This document shows, in pieces, positions 46,064-54,972 of a DNA stretch of 64,000 nucleotides (the first letter of the stretch is position 1; each line of letters opens with the position of its first letter). The stretch comes from Maribacter luteus (lineage in GTDB: Bacteria > Bacteroidota > Bacteroidia > Flavobacteriales > Flavobacteriaceae), in the NCBI RefSeq assembly GCF_009674825.1, contig NZ_WKJH01000002.1, forward strand, positions 496,001-560,000, written 5' to 3'. The position numbers and the translations under genes were made by a program. The notes beneath the pieces were generated by a model. The model saw only the letters and a list, made by a program, of their open reading frames with translations. It did no database searches and was not told where the DNA came from.

Positions 46064-47395
46064 TTAATCCACCTGATCCTTGAATGTCAATTTAAATGTG
46101 GTTGATTGCCCATTGGAATGGAAGTTGATCGTCCCATAATGTGCGTTCATGATATTCCTGCTCAGGCTAAGGCCAATACCAGAGCCATTATTTCGGGTCG
46201 TGAAAAAAGGAACGAAAACCTCCTTTTTGATCGAATCCTTTATACCATGGCCATTATCGCTTACTTCGATGACCGTTGACGTATTTGCCCGATAGGCTTT
46301 CAACGAAATTTTGGGATGTTCGCTGTTTTGCAGTGCATAAACACTATTCGTCATTAAATTGATTAACACCTGCTCCAACTGGTTTTTATCTGCATACAGA
46401 CGTAAAGATTTTGTCACTAAATCAATCTCGACTTGGATTCCCTTTTCTTTCAATAATCCGGAGAGGAACGTCTTGCTATGCCTAAAAAGTTCCTCTATAA
46501 CGAACCAAGTGGGCTTGGGTGTTGGCAGTTCTGCCAAGAGTCGGTAATTCTCAATGAAATCCAGAAGATGTAAAGTTCTTTTTTTTATGGTCAATAGACT
46601 CTGCTCTATATCCTTTTGGTGCTCCCCCACTCCTTGACTTTCTTCCCCAATCAAAAATTCAAGGTTATTGGTCAAGGATGTTATTGGGGCTATGGTATTG
46701 ATGATCTCATGACTCATTACCTTCATCAGATTAAACCAAGCTTCCTTTTCCGTGCGATCCATGATATTTTGAATGGGATCAAGATTTACGACGAGATAAC
46801 GGTTGCCATAAATTTCGGAAGTATAGGTTCGCAAACTAAAAACTTCCTCTTTATCATTTATTTTCAATGTGATAACATCCCTTAAATTCCGCCAACTTTC
46901 TTCATTCAAAAATTTTTCAAAGGCATTTAAATATTTCTTGGCCATTGACCAATTGGTATACTGTGGTAATTCAAGTATTTCGAAAAATGCTTTGTTCGAA
47001 AAAAATATCCGTTCCGAATCTTGCTTCAAAATCAATATCCCTGTATCCATCGACCCGATAATCGATTCGTATACCAACTTCATTGATTCTGACTGGGCCC
47101 TTGTCTCCTGCGATTGCACCAAGAGTTCCTGTAATGGTTTCGCGATGTTCTTGGTGAGCTTGCTTTTAGGGATCTTTACTGAGAGATCCTGCTGTACCAT
47201 TGCCTGTAAAGTCTGTGACGTTCGAAGTAAGGTTTCCTTGGTTTTATCGAAAAACGAATAGGCTGCCGAAATGGCCAATACAAAGACCAATAAGGCCACG
47301 AATGGATATCCTTTCATGACCAAGATCGTTCCACAAACGGTAAGTGCAAGGGATAACCCAACCAATAAAATAAATGAAATACCTAGTTTTCGCAT
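46064..47395 (-). CDS. Membrane sensor histidine kinase of the sigma-54 pair
   Basis: A 443-aa kinase with two membrane helices near the N-terminus (about 6-27 and 31-50) separated by only a few residues, so sensing is probably through the membrane or the cytoplasm. A PAS-like domain is at about 105-215 (SIIGSMDTGILILKQDSERIFFSNKAFFEILEL), the phospho-acceptor is His229 (KVMSHEIINTIAPIT), and the ATPase has NLMTNSVYAL, DNGHGI and GSGIGLSLSR. It is an NtrB-like architecture. The gene lies 6 bp after the sigma-54 activator and so is co-transcribed with it; the two form a cognate pair. Confidence 0.9.
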   Translation of the reverse strand: MRKLGISFILLVGLSLALTVCGTILVMKGYPFVALLVFVLAISAAYSFFDKTKETLLRTSQTLQAMVQQDLSVKIPKSKLTKNIAKPLQELLVQSQETRAQSESMKLVYESIIGSMDTGILILKQDSERIFFSNKAFFEILELPQYTNWSMAKKYLNAFEKFLNEESWRNLRDVITLKINDKEEVFSLRTYTSEIYGNRYLVVNLDPIQNIMDRTEKEAWFNLMKVMSHEIINTIAPITSLTNNLEFLIGEESQGVGEHQKDIEQSLLTIKKRTLHLLDFIENYRLLAELPTPKPTWFVIEELFRHSKTFLSGLLKEKGIQVEIDLVTKSLRLYADKNQLEQVLINLMTNSVYALQNSEHPKISLKAYRANTSTVIEVSDNGHGIKDSIKKEVFVPFFTTRNNGSGIGLSLSRNIMNAHYGTINFHSNGQSTTFKLTFKDQVD

Positions 47396-47401
47396 GGTAG
47401 G

Positions 47402-48766
47402 TTACAGCTTAAATTTATCCATGCGGCGATAAAGTGCTGCACGTGTTATACCTAAATCCCTTGCGGCATTGGTGACATTGCCCTGGTGCTTTTCAAGTGC
47501 CATTTCCACCAACATTCTTTCGGTCTCCTCCAAATTAAGGCTTGCAATTAAATTTTCCTTTTTTCTTTGGGGGCCAAAATGCAGATCGGATTCCGATATC
47601 TCATTTTCATCACAAAGAATCACCGCCCGCTCAACCATATGCTCGAGTTCCCTAACGTTTCCCGGCCATCTGTAATTCTTTAATGCCTCAATGGCCTCGG
47701 GTGAAAATTGTAACTTCCCCTTTTGATATTTTTTCTTATTCCTTTCCAAGAAAAAAGTGGCCAATAACGGAATATCATCCACACGATCCCTAAGGGGCGG
47801 CACAAGTATCTCCATGGTATTGATGCGATACAAAAGGTCCTGACGGAATTCTTTCTGTTCTACCATAGCATGTAGATCCATATTGGTCGCACAGATTATC
47901 CTGACATCGATCGCTCGTTCCCGAGACTCCCCTAAACGTACCACTTTCCTGTTTTGAAGTACTGCCAATAGTTTGGTCTGCAAGTGTATGGGCAAGTTAC
48001 CGATTTCATCTAAAAAAAGGGTTCCTTCATCAGCCAATTCAAATCGTCCTATACTATCCTCTTTGGCATCGGTAAAAGCGCCTTTTGCATAACCGAACAA
48101 TTCACTCTCGAAAAGATTACCGTTCAATGACCCAAGATCAACATGTGCGAAAATCTTATCCCTTCTCGAGGATAGGTTGTGCAACATCTTGGCAACAACG
48201 TATTTCCCTGTTCCATTTTCCCCCAACAGTAGTACATTGGCATTGGTGTCAGCAACTTTTTCAGCCATATTTACCACTTCCTTAAATGTCTTTGATGTTC
48301 CGATTACCCTATGGCCATCAATATCTAACGAGGTGGTTATCTTTTTGAACTTTTCCCCTTGTTTCTTGGATTTTCTCTGGGCAATACCCCCATCAATGGT
48401 CACCAAAAGTTTATCATTGTCCCATGGTTTCAACAAAAAATCATATGCCCCTAGTTTAATCCCTTCAACAGCCAGACCAACACTGGAATAGGCCGTCATA
48501 AGAACAACTACCGTTTCCGGGGAAACTTCATTGATACGTTTTAACCAATAAAGCCCTTCGTTTCCCGATTGTTCCCCCCTTCTAAAATTCATGTCCATCA
48601 ACACCAAGTCTACCACCGATTGACTTAAGGTCGACATAATCTTCTTGGGATCTGACAGGGTAATAACCTCACTGTAGAAACGACCTAAGAATAGCTTTAG
48701 GGAATAAAGGATGTCCGGGTCATCATCGACCAATAACAATGTATGTTTCTTTTTTCCCATATTCAA
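47402..48766 (-). CDS. Sigma-54-dependent response regulator (NtrC family)
   Basis: A 454-aa activator. Receiver domain 1-125 with phospho-Asp58 (VDLVLMDMNFRRG), AAA+ domain about 150-390 (Walker A LLGENGTGKYVV at about 180-191; Walker B GTLFLDE at about 248-254), and a Fis-type helix-turn-helix at the C-terminus (ALEKHQGNVTNAARDLGITRAALYRRM). The sigma-54 contact loop reads GAFTDA (229-234) instead of the canonical GAFTGA. It is divergent from the HlyD-ABC-permease genes, and the intergenic palindrome and -24/-12 promoter are its probable targets. Histidine kinase gene follows 6 bp downstream. Confidence 0.93.
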   Translation of the reverse strand: MNMGKKKHTLLLVDDDPDILYSLKLFLGRFYSEVITLSDPKKIMSTLSQSVVDLVLMDMNFRRGEQSGNEGLYWLKRINEVSPETVVVLMTAYSSVGLAVEGIKLGAYDFLLKPWDNDKLLVTIDGGIAQRKSKKQGEKFKKITTSLDIDGHRVIGTSKTFKEVVNMAEKVADTNANVLLLGENGTGKYVVAKMLHNLSSRRDKIFAHVDLGSLNGNLFESELFGYAKGAFTDAKEDSIGRFELADEGTLFLDEIGNLPIHLQTKLLAVLQNRKVVRLGESRERAIDVRIICATNMDLHAMVEQKEFRQDLLYRINTMEILVPPLRDRVDDIPLLATFFLERNKKKYQKGKLQFSPEAIEALKNYRWPGNVRELEHMVERAVILCDENEISESDLHFGPQRKKENLIASLNLEETERMLVEMALEKHQGNVTNAARDLGITRAALYRRMDKFKL

Positions 48767-48790
48767 TTTTAATGATATGTTCGATATCGT

Positions 48791-48824
48791 ACAAATAAGT
48801 GTCCGAAAACGGACACTTATTTGT
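48791..48824. promoter_or_regulatory. Perfect palindrome, probable upstream activator site for the sigma-54 regulator
   Basis: ACAAATAAGTGTCCG (48791-48805), AAAA, CGGACACTTATTTGT (48810-48824): 15-bp arms match perfectly. Its centre is about 98 bp upstream of the predicted sigma-54 start site near 48906 and about 42 bp from the regulator's own ATG. This is a typical enhancer position for an NtrC-type activator. Confidence 0.75.
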
Positions 48825-48879
48825 CTGTTAAAAAATTTTATATACTGATTTACAACTACTTAACAGCTTCTTCTTCCTT

Positions 48880-48894
48880 TGGCATGATATACGC
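48880..48894 (+). promoter_or_regulatory. Sigma-54 promoter (-24/-12) of the efflux operon
   Basis: TGGCATGATATACGC contains GG (48881-48882), ten bases, then GC (48893-48894), the invariant spacing of sigma-54 promoters; TGGCATG matches the -24 block and the -12 block is ACGC instead of TTGC. The predicted start site is about 48906, 16 nt before the ATG at 48922. Confidence 0.65.
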
Positions 48895-48921
48895 TAAAGA
48901 TAAGTTGAAAAAATTACCTTA

Positions 48922-50166
48922 ATGGACAGAAAGATCGAACATAAAAAAAATCCTCTCAAACGCATACTCCTGTATACCCTACTTGCCATTTTATTATGCC
49001 TGTTATTATGGTCGGCATTAGCGGCCGGCAACAAAGTAACGATTGACAGGGATAGGGTAAGTATAAAAACCGTGGAATATGATTCTTTTGAGGATATGGC
49101 CCTCTTCAACGGAAAGGTACAACCCCTGAACACCCTTCAAATAAACACTATTGAGAGTGGCACGGTCAAAAAGATACACGGGCAAAATGGTGCACTTATC
49201 AAAGAAGGGGAACTTTTACTGGAACTTTACAACCCCAATACCGAACTTAGTTATCTCACCCAGGAAACAGCGATAATCGAACAGATCAATAATCTCAGAA
49301 ACACCCGGATATCGATTAAGAACCAACAAATGACCCTGGACAAGGACCTTATTCAAATGTCGTACAATTTCAACAATGCTGCACGACAATACCGTATGGA
49401 CACCACATTGTACCGAAAAGGGGTAATATCAAAAAATGATTATCTAAAATCAAAGGAGACTTTCGAATTCCAAGGAAAACAACAAGAGAATACCAAAAAA
49501 TACATGCAAAATGAACAAAAGGATAGGGAAACCCAGTTACGATTGATCAATGCCTCTATAGAAAAAATGGAAAAAAGCCTGGAACAATTGCGAGAGAACA
49601 AAGAAAATTTCATTGTTAAAGCCCCCGCAACCGGACTATTATCTTCATTCAACCCTTTACTGGGAAAGAGCTATAACAAAGGGGAACTTATTGGAAAAGT
49701 AGACATGCAGGATGGATATAAACTTTTGGTTCGGGCCGATGAGTATTACTTCAATCAATTGAAAACAGGAAAAATGGCCCTCTTGGAATTTAACGATAAA
49801 CAATATCATCTAAAGGTTGAAAAAGTAGTAGCCGAGGTCATCAATGGCAAATTTGATATTGAACTCGTTTTCGAGGATAGAGCACCCGAAACCATACAAC
49901 AGGGAATGACACTGCCCATTAAGATCTATTTATCCAATAAAAAAGAAAAGGCACTTTTGCTTCCCAAGGGCTCATTTTACCAATCATCGGGCGGACAATA
50001 TGTCTTTGTGTTAACCAATGACAATACTGCGAAGAAGCGGAAAATAAGCATTGGAAAGGCCAATGCCAACTTTTACCAAGTACTGGAGGGCCTTGTTGAA
50101 GGCGACAGGGTAATTACCTCATCCTATGACGACTTTAAGGACAAAGATGTACTGGCATTAAACTAA
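48922..50166 (+). CDS. HlyD/MFP-family periplasmic adaptor
   Basis: A 414-aa membrane-fusion protein with one N-terminal helix (about residues 15-36, ILLYTLLAILLCLLLWSALAAG). Then a lipoyl-like barrel half (LQINTIESGTVKKIHGQNGALIKEGELLLELYNP), a long coiled coil (about 100-215, with RNTRISIKNQQ and KEKNFEFQGKQQENTKKYM-type repeats), the second lipoyl half (ENFIVKAPATGLLSSFNPLLGKSYNKGELIG) and a membrane-proximal domain (LPKGSFYQSSGGQYVFVLTN). It would link the ABC permease to an outer-membrane channel, which is not encoded here. It is the first gene of the sigma-54-controlled operon and is followed by the ATPase gene after 52 bp. Confidence 0.93.
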   Translation: MDRKIEHKKNPLKRILLYTLLAILLCLLLWSALAAGNKVTIDRDRVSIKTVEYDSFEDMALFNGKVQPLNTLQINTIESGTVKKIHGQNGALIKEGELLLELYNPNTELSYLTQETAIIEQINNLRNTRISIKNQQMTLDKDLIQMSYNFNNAARQYRMDTTLYRKGVISKNDYLKSKETFEFQGKQQENTKKYMQNEQKDRETQLRLINASIEKMEKSLEQLRENKENFIVKAPATGLLSSFNPLLGKSYNKGELIGKVDMQDGYKLLVRADEYYFNQLKTGKMALLEFNDKQYHLKVEKVVAEVINGKFDIELVFEDRAPETIQQGMTLPIKIYLSNKKEKALLLPKGSFYQSSGGQYVFVLTNDNTAKKRKISIGKANANFYQVLEGLVEGDRVITSSYDDFKDKDVLALN

Positions 50167-50218
50167 GAAACCAAAAAACAGTATAAAACATTCATCAATC
50201 AGTTAGAACCATTCAATT

Positions 50219-50914
50219 ATGATACACCTTAAAAATTTAAGTAAAACCTACAGCACGGAGGAAGTAGAGACCACAGCCGTAAATGATATTTCCCTCGAAG
50301 TCAAAGAGGGTGAATTTCTGGCCATTATGGGTCCCTCGGGATGTGGAAAATCCACTTTATTGAACATTATAGGTCTCTTGGATTCCTTTGACACGGGTAG
50401 CTATTCTTTTTTAGAAAAGGAAATGTTCGGATTAAAGGAAAGGGACCGTGCCATGTTCAGAAAGCAGAACATTGGTTTTGTGTTCCAGAATTTCAATTTG
50501 ATCGACGAACTAAGTGTTTATGAAAATATTGAACTGCCCCTTGTTTACAATAAAATTGGCAAGGCAGACCGTAAAATCAGGGTTGAAGAAGCTATGGAAC
50601 GTCTTAATATTTCACACCGAAGCAAACATTACCCACAACAGCTATCAGGGGGCCAACAACAACGCGTCGCGGTAGCCCGAGCATTGGTGAACAGACCCAG
50701 ACTCATTTTGGCAGACGAACCCACGGGTAACCTTGACAGTAAGAACGGCAATGAGGTTTTGGAATTAATGACTGAGCTGAACACGCAAGGTGCTACCATC
50801 ATTATGGTGACACACTCAAGTTACGACGCTGGCTTTTCAAGTAAAATCATAACACTGCGTGATGGCATAATCGTTGGCGAAAAAGTAAATCAACGTCAAA
50901 TAGAAATCATCTAA
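50219..50914 (+). CDS. ABC transporter ATPase (MacB/LolD type)
   Basis: A 231-aa ATPase. Walker A is MGPSGCGKSTLL (about residues 38-49), the Q-loop is FVFQNFNLIDELSVYENIELPLVY, the signature is [15 protein letters not shown], Walker B is PRLILADEPTGNLD, and the switch His lies in MVTHS. The sequence pattern is that of the MacB/LolD exporter class, in which the ATPase drives mechanotransmission rather than direct transport. It sits between adaptor (52 bp) and permease (22 bp) on one transcript. Confidence 0.95.
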   Translation: MIHLKNLSKTYSTEEVETTAVNDISLEVKEGEFLAIMGPSGCGKSTLLNIIGLLDSFDTGSYSFLEKEMFGLKERDRAMFRKQNIGFVFQNFNLIDELSVYENIELPLVYNKIGKADRKIRVEEAMERLNISHRSKHYPQQLSGGQQQRVAVARALVNRPRLILADEPTGNLDSKNGNEVLELMTELNTQGATIIMVTHSSYDAGFSSKIITLRDGIIVGEKVNQRQIEII

Positions 50915-50936
50915 ATCAATCAAAAAACGAACATTC

Positions 50937-53366
50937 ATGATTAATTCCTGGCTTAAGATCTTCCTTTGGAACCTAAAAAAAAGACCGCTCTACCCGCTCA
51001 TCAATACCCTTGGACTTACCTTGGGAATCACCTGTTTTATCATGGTCATTCTTTTTGTGAGCAAAGAATTGAGTTATGAAAAATGGAATCCCAACCTAGA
51101 GCATATCTACAGGCCCATTCGCCTATTCGACAATGGGGAAGTATGGACCACCTCACCAGGCATCATGGTAAAAACGGCCAAAGAACAACTCCCTGAATTG
51201 GAAGATGCCATGATGATGAATTGGATGGGAAGCATTCTCTTTAATTCCGATGGAAAAAAACTGATGAAAGGAGCCATGGGTACCACTCCCAATTTCTTTG
51301 ATTTTTATCCTTATCCTTTTAAATATGGGACAAAAGAGAACCTTTTCAAAAATGAGAATGAACTTGTCTTAAGCGATACATTCGCCTTTGAACTTTTTGG
51401 GGACACCAATCCCGTTGGCAAAACAATAGAAGCCCTCTTCAGAAACGAACCTATAACGTACCTCATAACCGGGGTGTATACGACCAAAGGTTATCCCAGT
51501 GAAACCCAGCCTGCAATCTTAAAGTTGATAAAGAAAACCGACAATATGGACCATTGGGGCAACTTCAACTATACGGCCCTATTCAAGTTACATCCCGGCA
51601 TCGATATCAGTACCTTCATTTCCAAATTCGATAAATTCTATGATGAAAACACCTATAAATCTTGGGGGATTTCTTGGGAAGAATACCTAAAAGGGAAGGA
51701 AGAACGAATGTCGATAGAAAATTTAGGGGATATCCACTTATTCTCAAAGGCCCATAAGGGCAAAGGGGCAAATACCATTTTCATTCTTTCCTTATTGGCA
51801 TTCCTTATCTTGGTAATATCTTCGATCAACTTTATAAACCTGAGCATATCCGGTTCAACACAAAGGGCCAAGGAAGTTGCGGTTCGAAAAACCTTAGGCA
51901 CCAGTAAAACAAAAATCGTATTGCAGTTTATCTTTGAAGTTACCCTGCAATGCCTGTTCGCCATCATAATCTCTTTGGCGCTGGTAGAAATTCTTCTACC
52001 CATGTTCAACAGCCTAATGAACACCGAATTGGAAATCCTTGACCCGTACAACAAGTGGTTCTGGGCGTTAGGCATTATTGGGTTACTCGTCTTTATCGCC
52101 GGCATTTTCCCTGGGATGCACCTTTCAAACTTCAATCCGGTAAAAGTGTTGAAAGGCAATTTTGGGCGTTCAAAAAGCGGAAACACCCTCAAAAAGACCA
52201 TGATCATCTTCCAATTTTGTATTTCCGCGATCTTTCTGATTTCCGCATTCATCATAAAATCACAATTGGATTACATGAACAATAAGGATCTGGGGTTCCA
52301 AAAAGACCAAATGCTATTCGTACGCATTCAGAATGGGGGGGAAACCTGGAAAAAGATGGAAACATTCAAACAGGAACTCACCAAACTGAACGGAATTGAA
52401 AGGGTGGCCACTACCACAAGGCCCCCAGGTACCTATGCAGGAAATGGCTCAAACTCAAATGTTGATTACCGTGAAATAAGCTATCAGACCGATATGCATT
52501 TTATCGATGCCGACTATTTTCCCACCATGGACATAAAACTTTCTGAAGGAAAAAACTTCATTCAAGATTGGATGCAGACAGATCGATCAAAATTCATAAT
52601 GGATTCAGATGGGGATACCTTACTCTTGAATGAAATCATTGTGAACAAAAAATTGGTGGACAAATTCGGATTTGAAAACCCTATTGGCACAGAGGTTTCC
52701 TATTGGGGCTATAAGGGCACCATAATTGGCGTAGTCGATAACTATATCTCCAAAGGGTTTGACGAAGGCGCCTACCCTGCCTTATATATGAACTATCTTA
52801 AAGGTGATAATGGGGATTGGGGCAAACCGTCCTTTGTAATGATAAAATTGAACAACCAGGACGTGAAAATCACCTTGAACGAAATCGAAAAATTCTGGAC
52901 TACTCGTATCGAACCCCGTTTTCCGTTTAAATATGAGTTTCTTGACCAGAATTTTGCCGAACTATTCTCCAAGCACGAACGATTGGAAAAACTGGTGACC
53001 GGACTCTCCATACTGATGATTTTTATCTCATTGCTTGGGTTGTTCGCAATTGCCTCGCACACCGTTCAACTGCGTTATAAGGAAGTGGCCATTAAAAAAA
53101 CCTTGGGAGCCTCGGAAAAAGAGTTGGTGTTCGGACTCATCAAGGACTTTATTCTAATCACCATAATCGCATTATTCATTGCCCTCCCCATCTCATTTTA
53201 CCTATCGAATAGATGGCTGCAAGATTTTGCCTATCGCATCGATATTCCACTGGCACCCTTTCTTATTACCCCTATTATCATGCTGACTTTGACCATAGCC
53301 ATCATTCTGGCCCAAGCGGCAAAAGCCCTAAAGTTGGATCTGGTTTCCCATCTCAAATATGAATAA
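50937..53366 (+). CDS. ABC transporter permease (MacB/FtsX type, two modules)
   Basis: An 809-aa membrane protein. Helix 1 is at about residues 20-42 (LINTLGLTLGITCFIMVILFV). A MacB_PCD periplasmic domain follows (about 45-270), then three FtsX helices (about 280-400, LLAFLILVISSINFINLS ... ISLALVEILLPMF), helix about 425-445 (IIFQFCISAIFLISAFII), a second periplasmic domain (about 450-680) and the last three helices (about 690-800, LSILMIFISLLGLFAIA). This duplicated form is the common large permease of Bacteroidota. With the adaptor and ATPase it forms a tripartite exporter; substrate unknown, possibly antimicrobial compounds, lipids or peptides. Confidence 0.93.
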   Translation: MINSWLKIFLWNLKKRPLYPLINTLGLTLGITCFIMVILFVSKELSYEKWNPNLEHIYRPIRLFDNGEVWTTSPGIMVKTAKEQLPELEDAMMMNWMGSILFNSDGKKLMKGAMGTTPNFFDFYPYPFKYGTKENLFKNENELVLSDTFAFELFGDTNPVGKTIEALFRNEPITYLITGVYTTKGYPSETQPAILKLIKKTDNMDHWGNFNYTALFKLHPGIDISTFISKFDKFYDENTYKSWGISWEEYLKGKEERMSIENLGDIHLFSKAHKGKGANTIFILSLLAFLILVISSINFINLSISGSTQRAKEVAVRKTLGTSKTKIVLQFIFEVTLQCLFAIIISLALVEILLPMFNSLMNTELEILDPYNKWFWALGIIGLLVFIAGIFPGMHLSNFNPVKVLKGNFGRSKSGNTLKKTMIIFQFCISAIFLISAFIIKSQLDYMNNKDLGFQKDQMLFVRIQNGGETWKKMETFKQELTKLNGIERVATTTRPPGTYAGNGSNSNVDYREISYQTDMHFIDADYFPTMDIKLSEGKNFIQDWMQTDRSKFIMDSDGDTLLLNEIIVNKKLVDKFGFENPIGTEVSYWGYKGTIIGVVDNYISKGFDEGAYPALYMNYLKGDNGDWGKPSFVMIKLNNQDVKITLNEIEKFWTTRIEPRFPFKYEFLDQNFAELFSKHERLEKLVTGLSILMIFISLLGLFAIASHTVQLRYKEVAIKKTLGASEKELVFGLIKDFILITIIALFIALPISFYLSNRWLQDFAYRIDIPLAPFLITPIIMLTLTIAIILAQAAKALKLDLVSHLKYE

Positions 53367-53421
53367 TACGGTTTTATGAATCAACCCTAATTCTGTAGCC
53401 GACTTTTTTAGCGTATGTATT

Positions 53422-53460
53422 AAATAAAGGGACGCAAATTAGCCTCCCTTTATTTATTCT
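53422..53460 (+). terminator. Terminator of the exporter operon, probably bidirectional
   Basis: AAATAAAGGGA (53422-53432) pairs perfectly over 11 bp with TCCCTTTATTT (53445-53455), followed by ATTCTTTTTG. It lies between the convergent permease and rubredoxin-like genes, 55 bp after the permease stop. Confidence 0.7.
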
Positions 53461-53498
53461 TTTTGAGATATTAAATGTTAAAATCTGTTAGATGATAC

Positions 53499-54944
53499 TT
53501 ACACCCCTTCCATCTGAAGTTCAACAACATCAAACTCTTTTTTTGGGGCTTCACATACAGAACAATGGTAGTCTTCGGGTAAATCAACAAAGGCCGTGTC
53601 CTTGGGTATTCCAGCTTTTTCATCTCCATAGAATTCGTCATAAACTGTAAAACATGAGGTGCACTGGTATACGGATCGGATTATTTTCTCTTCTTTCTTT
53701 TCCTGTGGTTCTTTTTGAACATTGGCCTTTCCTAGTTGTTCAAAATACTTTTTACTCAGTTCCATGAGTAGTCCGGGTAGTTCAATTTTATCAACATCTT
53801 GGGCATAAGCATGATATTTTTGACTGTTAGGATCAAAATTTTCGAAGTGAAGTACATTATAAGTCGGCCTGATCTCAAAATCCTTTACTAGGGTCGGAGC
53901 ACTATTCTTTTCAATGATAATCGACGCAAAATGTGAACGTTTCCCTACATCGTTACTTATACCGAAAGTAAGTCCGTAAGTACTAATATCATTTTGGTCG
54001 AAGCTACGTACCAGGAATTTCTTGAGCTCCAAGGCTTCAGAATCATCTACCGGCACATGCCAGTTCATCTCTAATTGTGAATGCCTTATATTTATTCCCC
54101 ATTGGCCCAAAAAACGTTCCAATTCAGGTCGACTACCCTGTTTGATTCCTTTTACAATGAACGATTTCCATGGGGTAATACAAATTTTCCCTATGCTATT
54201 GTCCAAGCAAAATCCGCAAAACTCTTTTAGGAAAGAAAGATCGTATTTATTATTCCGCCAGTATAATCCCAACCAATACTGATCAATTCCCATCCGGTTC
54301 ATACCCTCATAATAAGGGAAGGTAAGATAGGGTACGATCAATGGTTTGTCCACTGTTTTATTGTTTGTGTCTATTTTCTTGCTCAACACATAGAATAGTT
54401 CGTCTACATCAGAAATATCCTCATAAATAGTTTCAATGGTTTTGGAAATGGTGACCATATCCCAACTATAGACCAAAACGGGATAATAGGCCGAGCTCTG
54501 CCAATGCGGTAGTTTTACATTCAAATACCAATAATCCTCACTTTCGGAAGCAATGAAATTAAGGTTGCCGCTAAAAAGTGGTACCAAACGTTGTTTTGGG
54601 TCGGTAATATTGATCTTTAATTGGGGCAGGTAATCAAATCCCTCTAAAATATATAAGTATGTAGAGCCTTTTAACCAATAGGTCATGTCGAATACATCGG
54701 CGGAAACATAGGAACTCACGATATTCTGATACCCCCTATCAACAACAATATCCGTATTGAATTTCGATAGATTCTCTAGTTTTTCCCCCTCCTTATATTC
54801 TTTTAAAGGGAACAACAGGTCTTGCCGTGACCCAAAATGTACTTCTTTTAAACCAGCGGTTTCAAGCATTGATATAATGTCTTTCAACTCTCCTGGGGAT
54901 GTAACCCCTCCTTTTAAAAGTACGCGATGCAGATCGTCTTTCAT
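53499..54944 (-). CDS. Rubredoxin-tailed, sulfite/nitrite reductase-like protein of the nitrate locus
   Basis: A 481-aa protein. The C-terminus (about 428-478) is a rubredoxin domain with both Cys pairs (YQCTSCFTVYDE and YHCSVCEAPKKEF), binding one Fe. The rest resembles the ferredoxin-like half-domains of sulfite/nitrite reductases (LLKGGVTSPGELKDIISMLETAGLKEVHFGSRQDLLFPL near the start; ICITPWKSFIVKGI near residue 265), but the siroheme/[4Fe-4S] Cys motif TGCxxxC is absent; only FCGFC...IC clusters in the middle. It may be an electron carrier or an unusual partner for nitrite handling. It starts 28 bp after the reductase stop and is co-transcribed with it. Confidence 0.75.
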   Translation of the reverse strand: MKDDLHRVLLKGGVTSPGELKDIISMLETAGLKEVHFGSRQDLLFPLKEYKEGEKLENLSKFNTDIVVDRGYQNIVSSYVSADVFDMTYWLKGSTYLYILEGFDYLPQLKINITDPKQRLVPLFSGNLNFIASESEDYWYLNVKLPHWQSSAYYPVLVYSWDMVTISKTIETIYEDISDVDELFYVLSKKIDTNNKTVDKPLIVPYLTFPYYEGMNRMGIDQYWLGLYWRNNKYDLSFLKEFCGFCLDNSIGKICITPWKSFIVKGIKQGSRPELERFLGQWGINIRHSQLEMNWHVPVDDSEALELKKFLVRSFDQNDISTYGLTFGISNDVGKRSHFASIIIEKNSAPTLVKDFEIRPTYNVLHFENFDPNSQKYHAYAQDVDKIELPGLLMELSKKYFEQLGKANVQKEPQEKKEEKIIRSVYQCTSCFTVYDEFYGDEKAGIPKDTAFVDLPEDYHCSVCEAPKKEFDVVELQMEGV

Positions 54945-54972
54945 GTTTCTTCCCTTTAGGTTTACACTTTTT

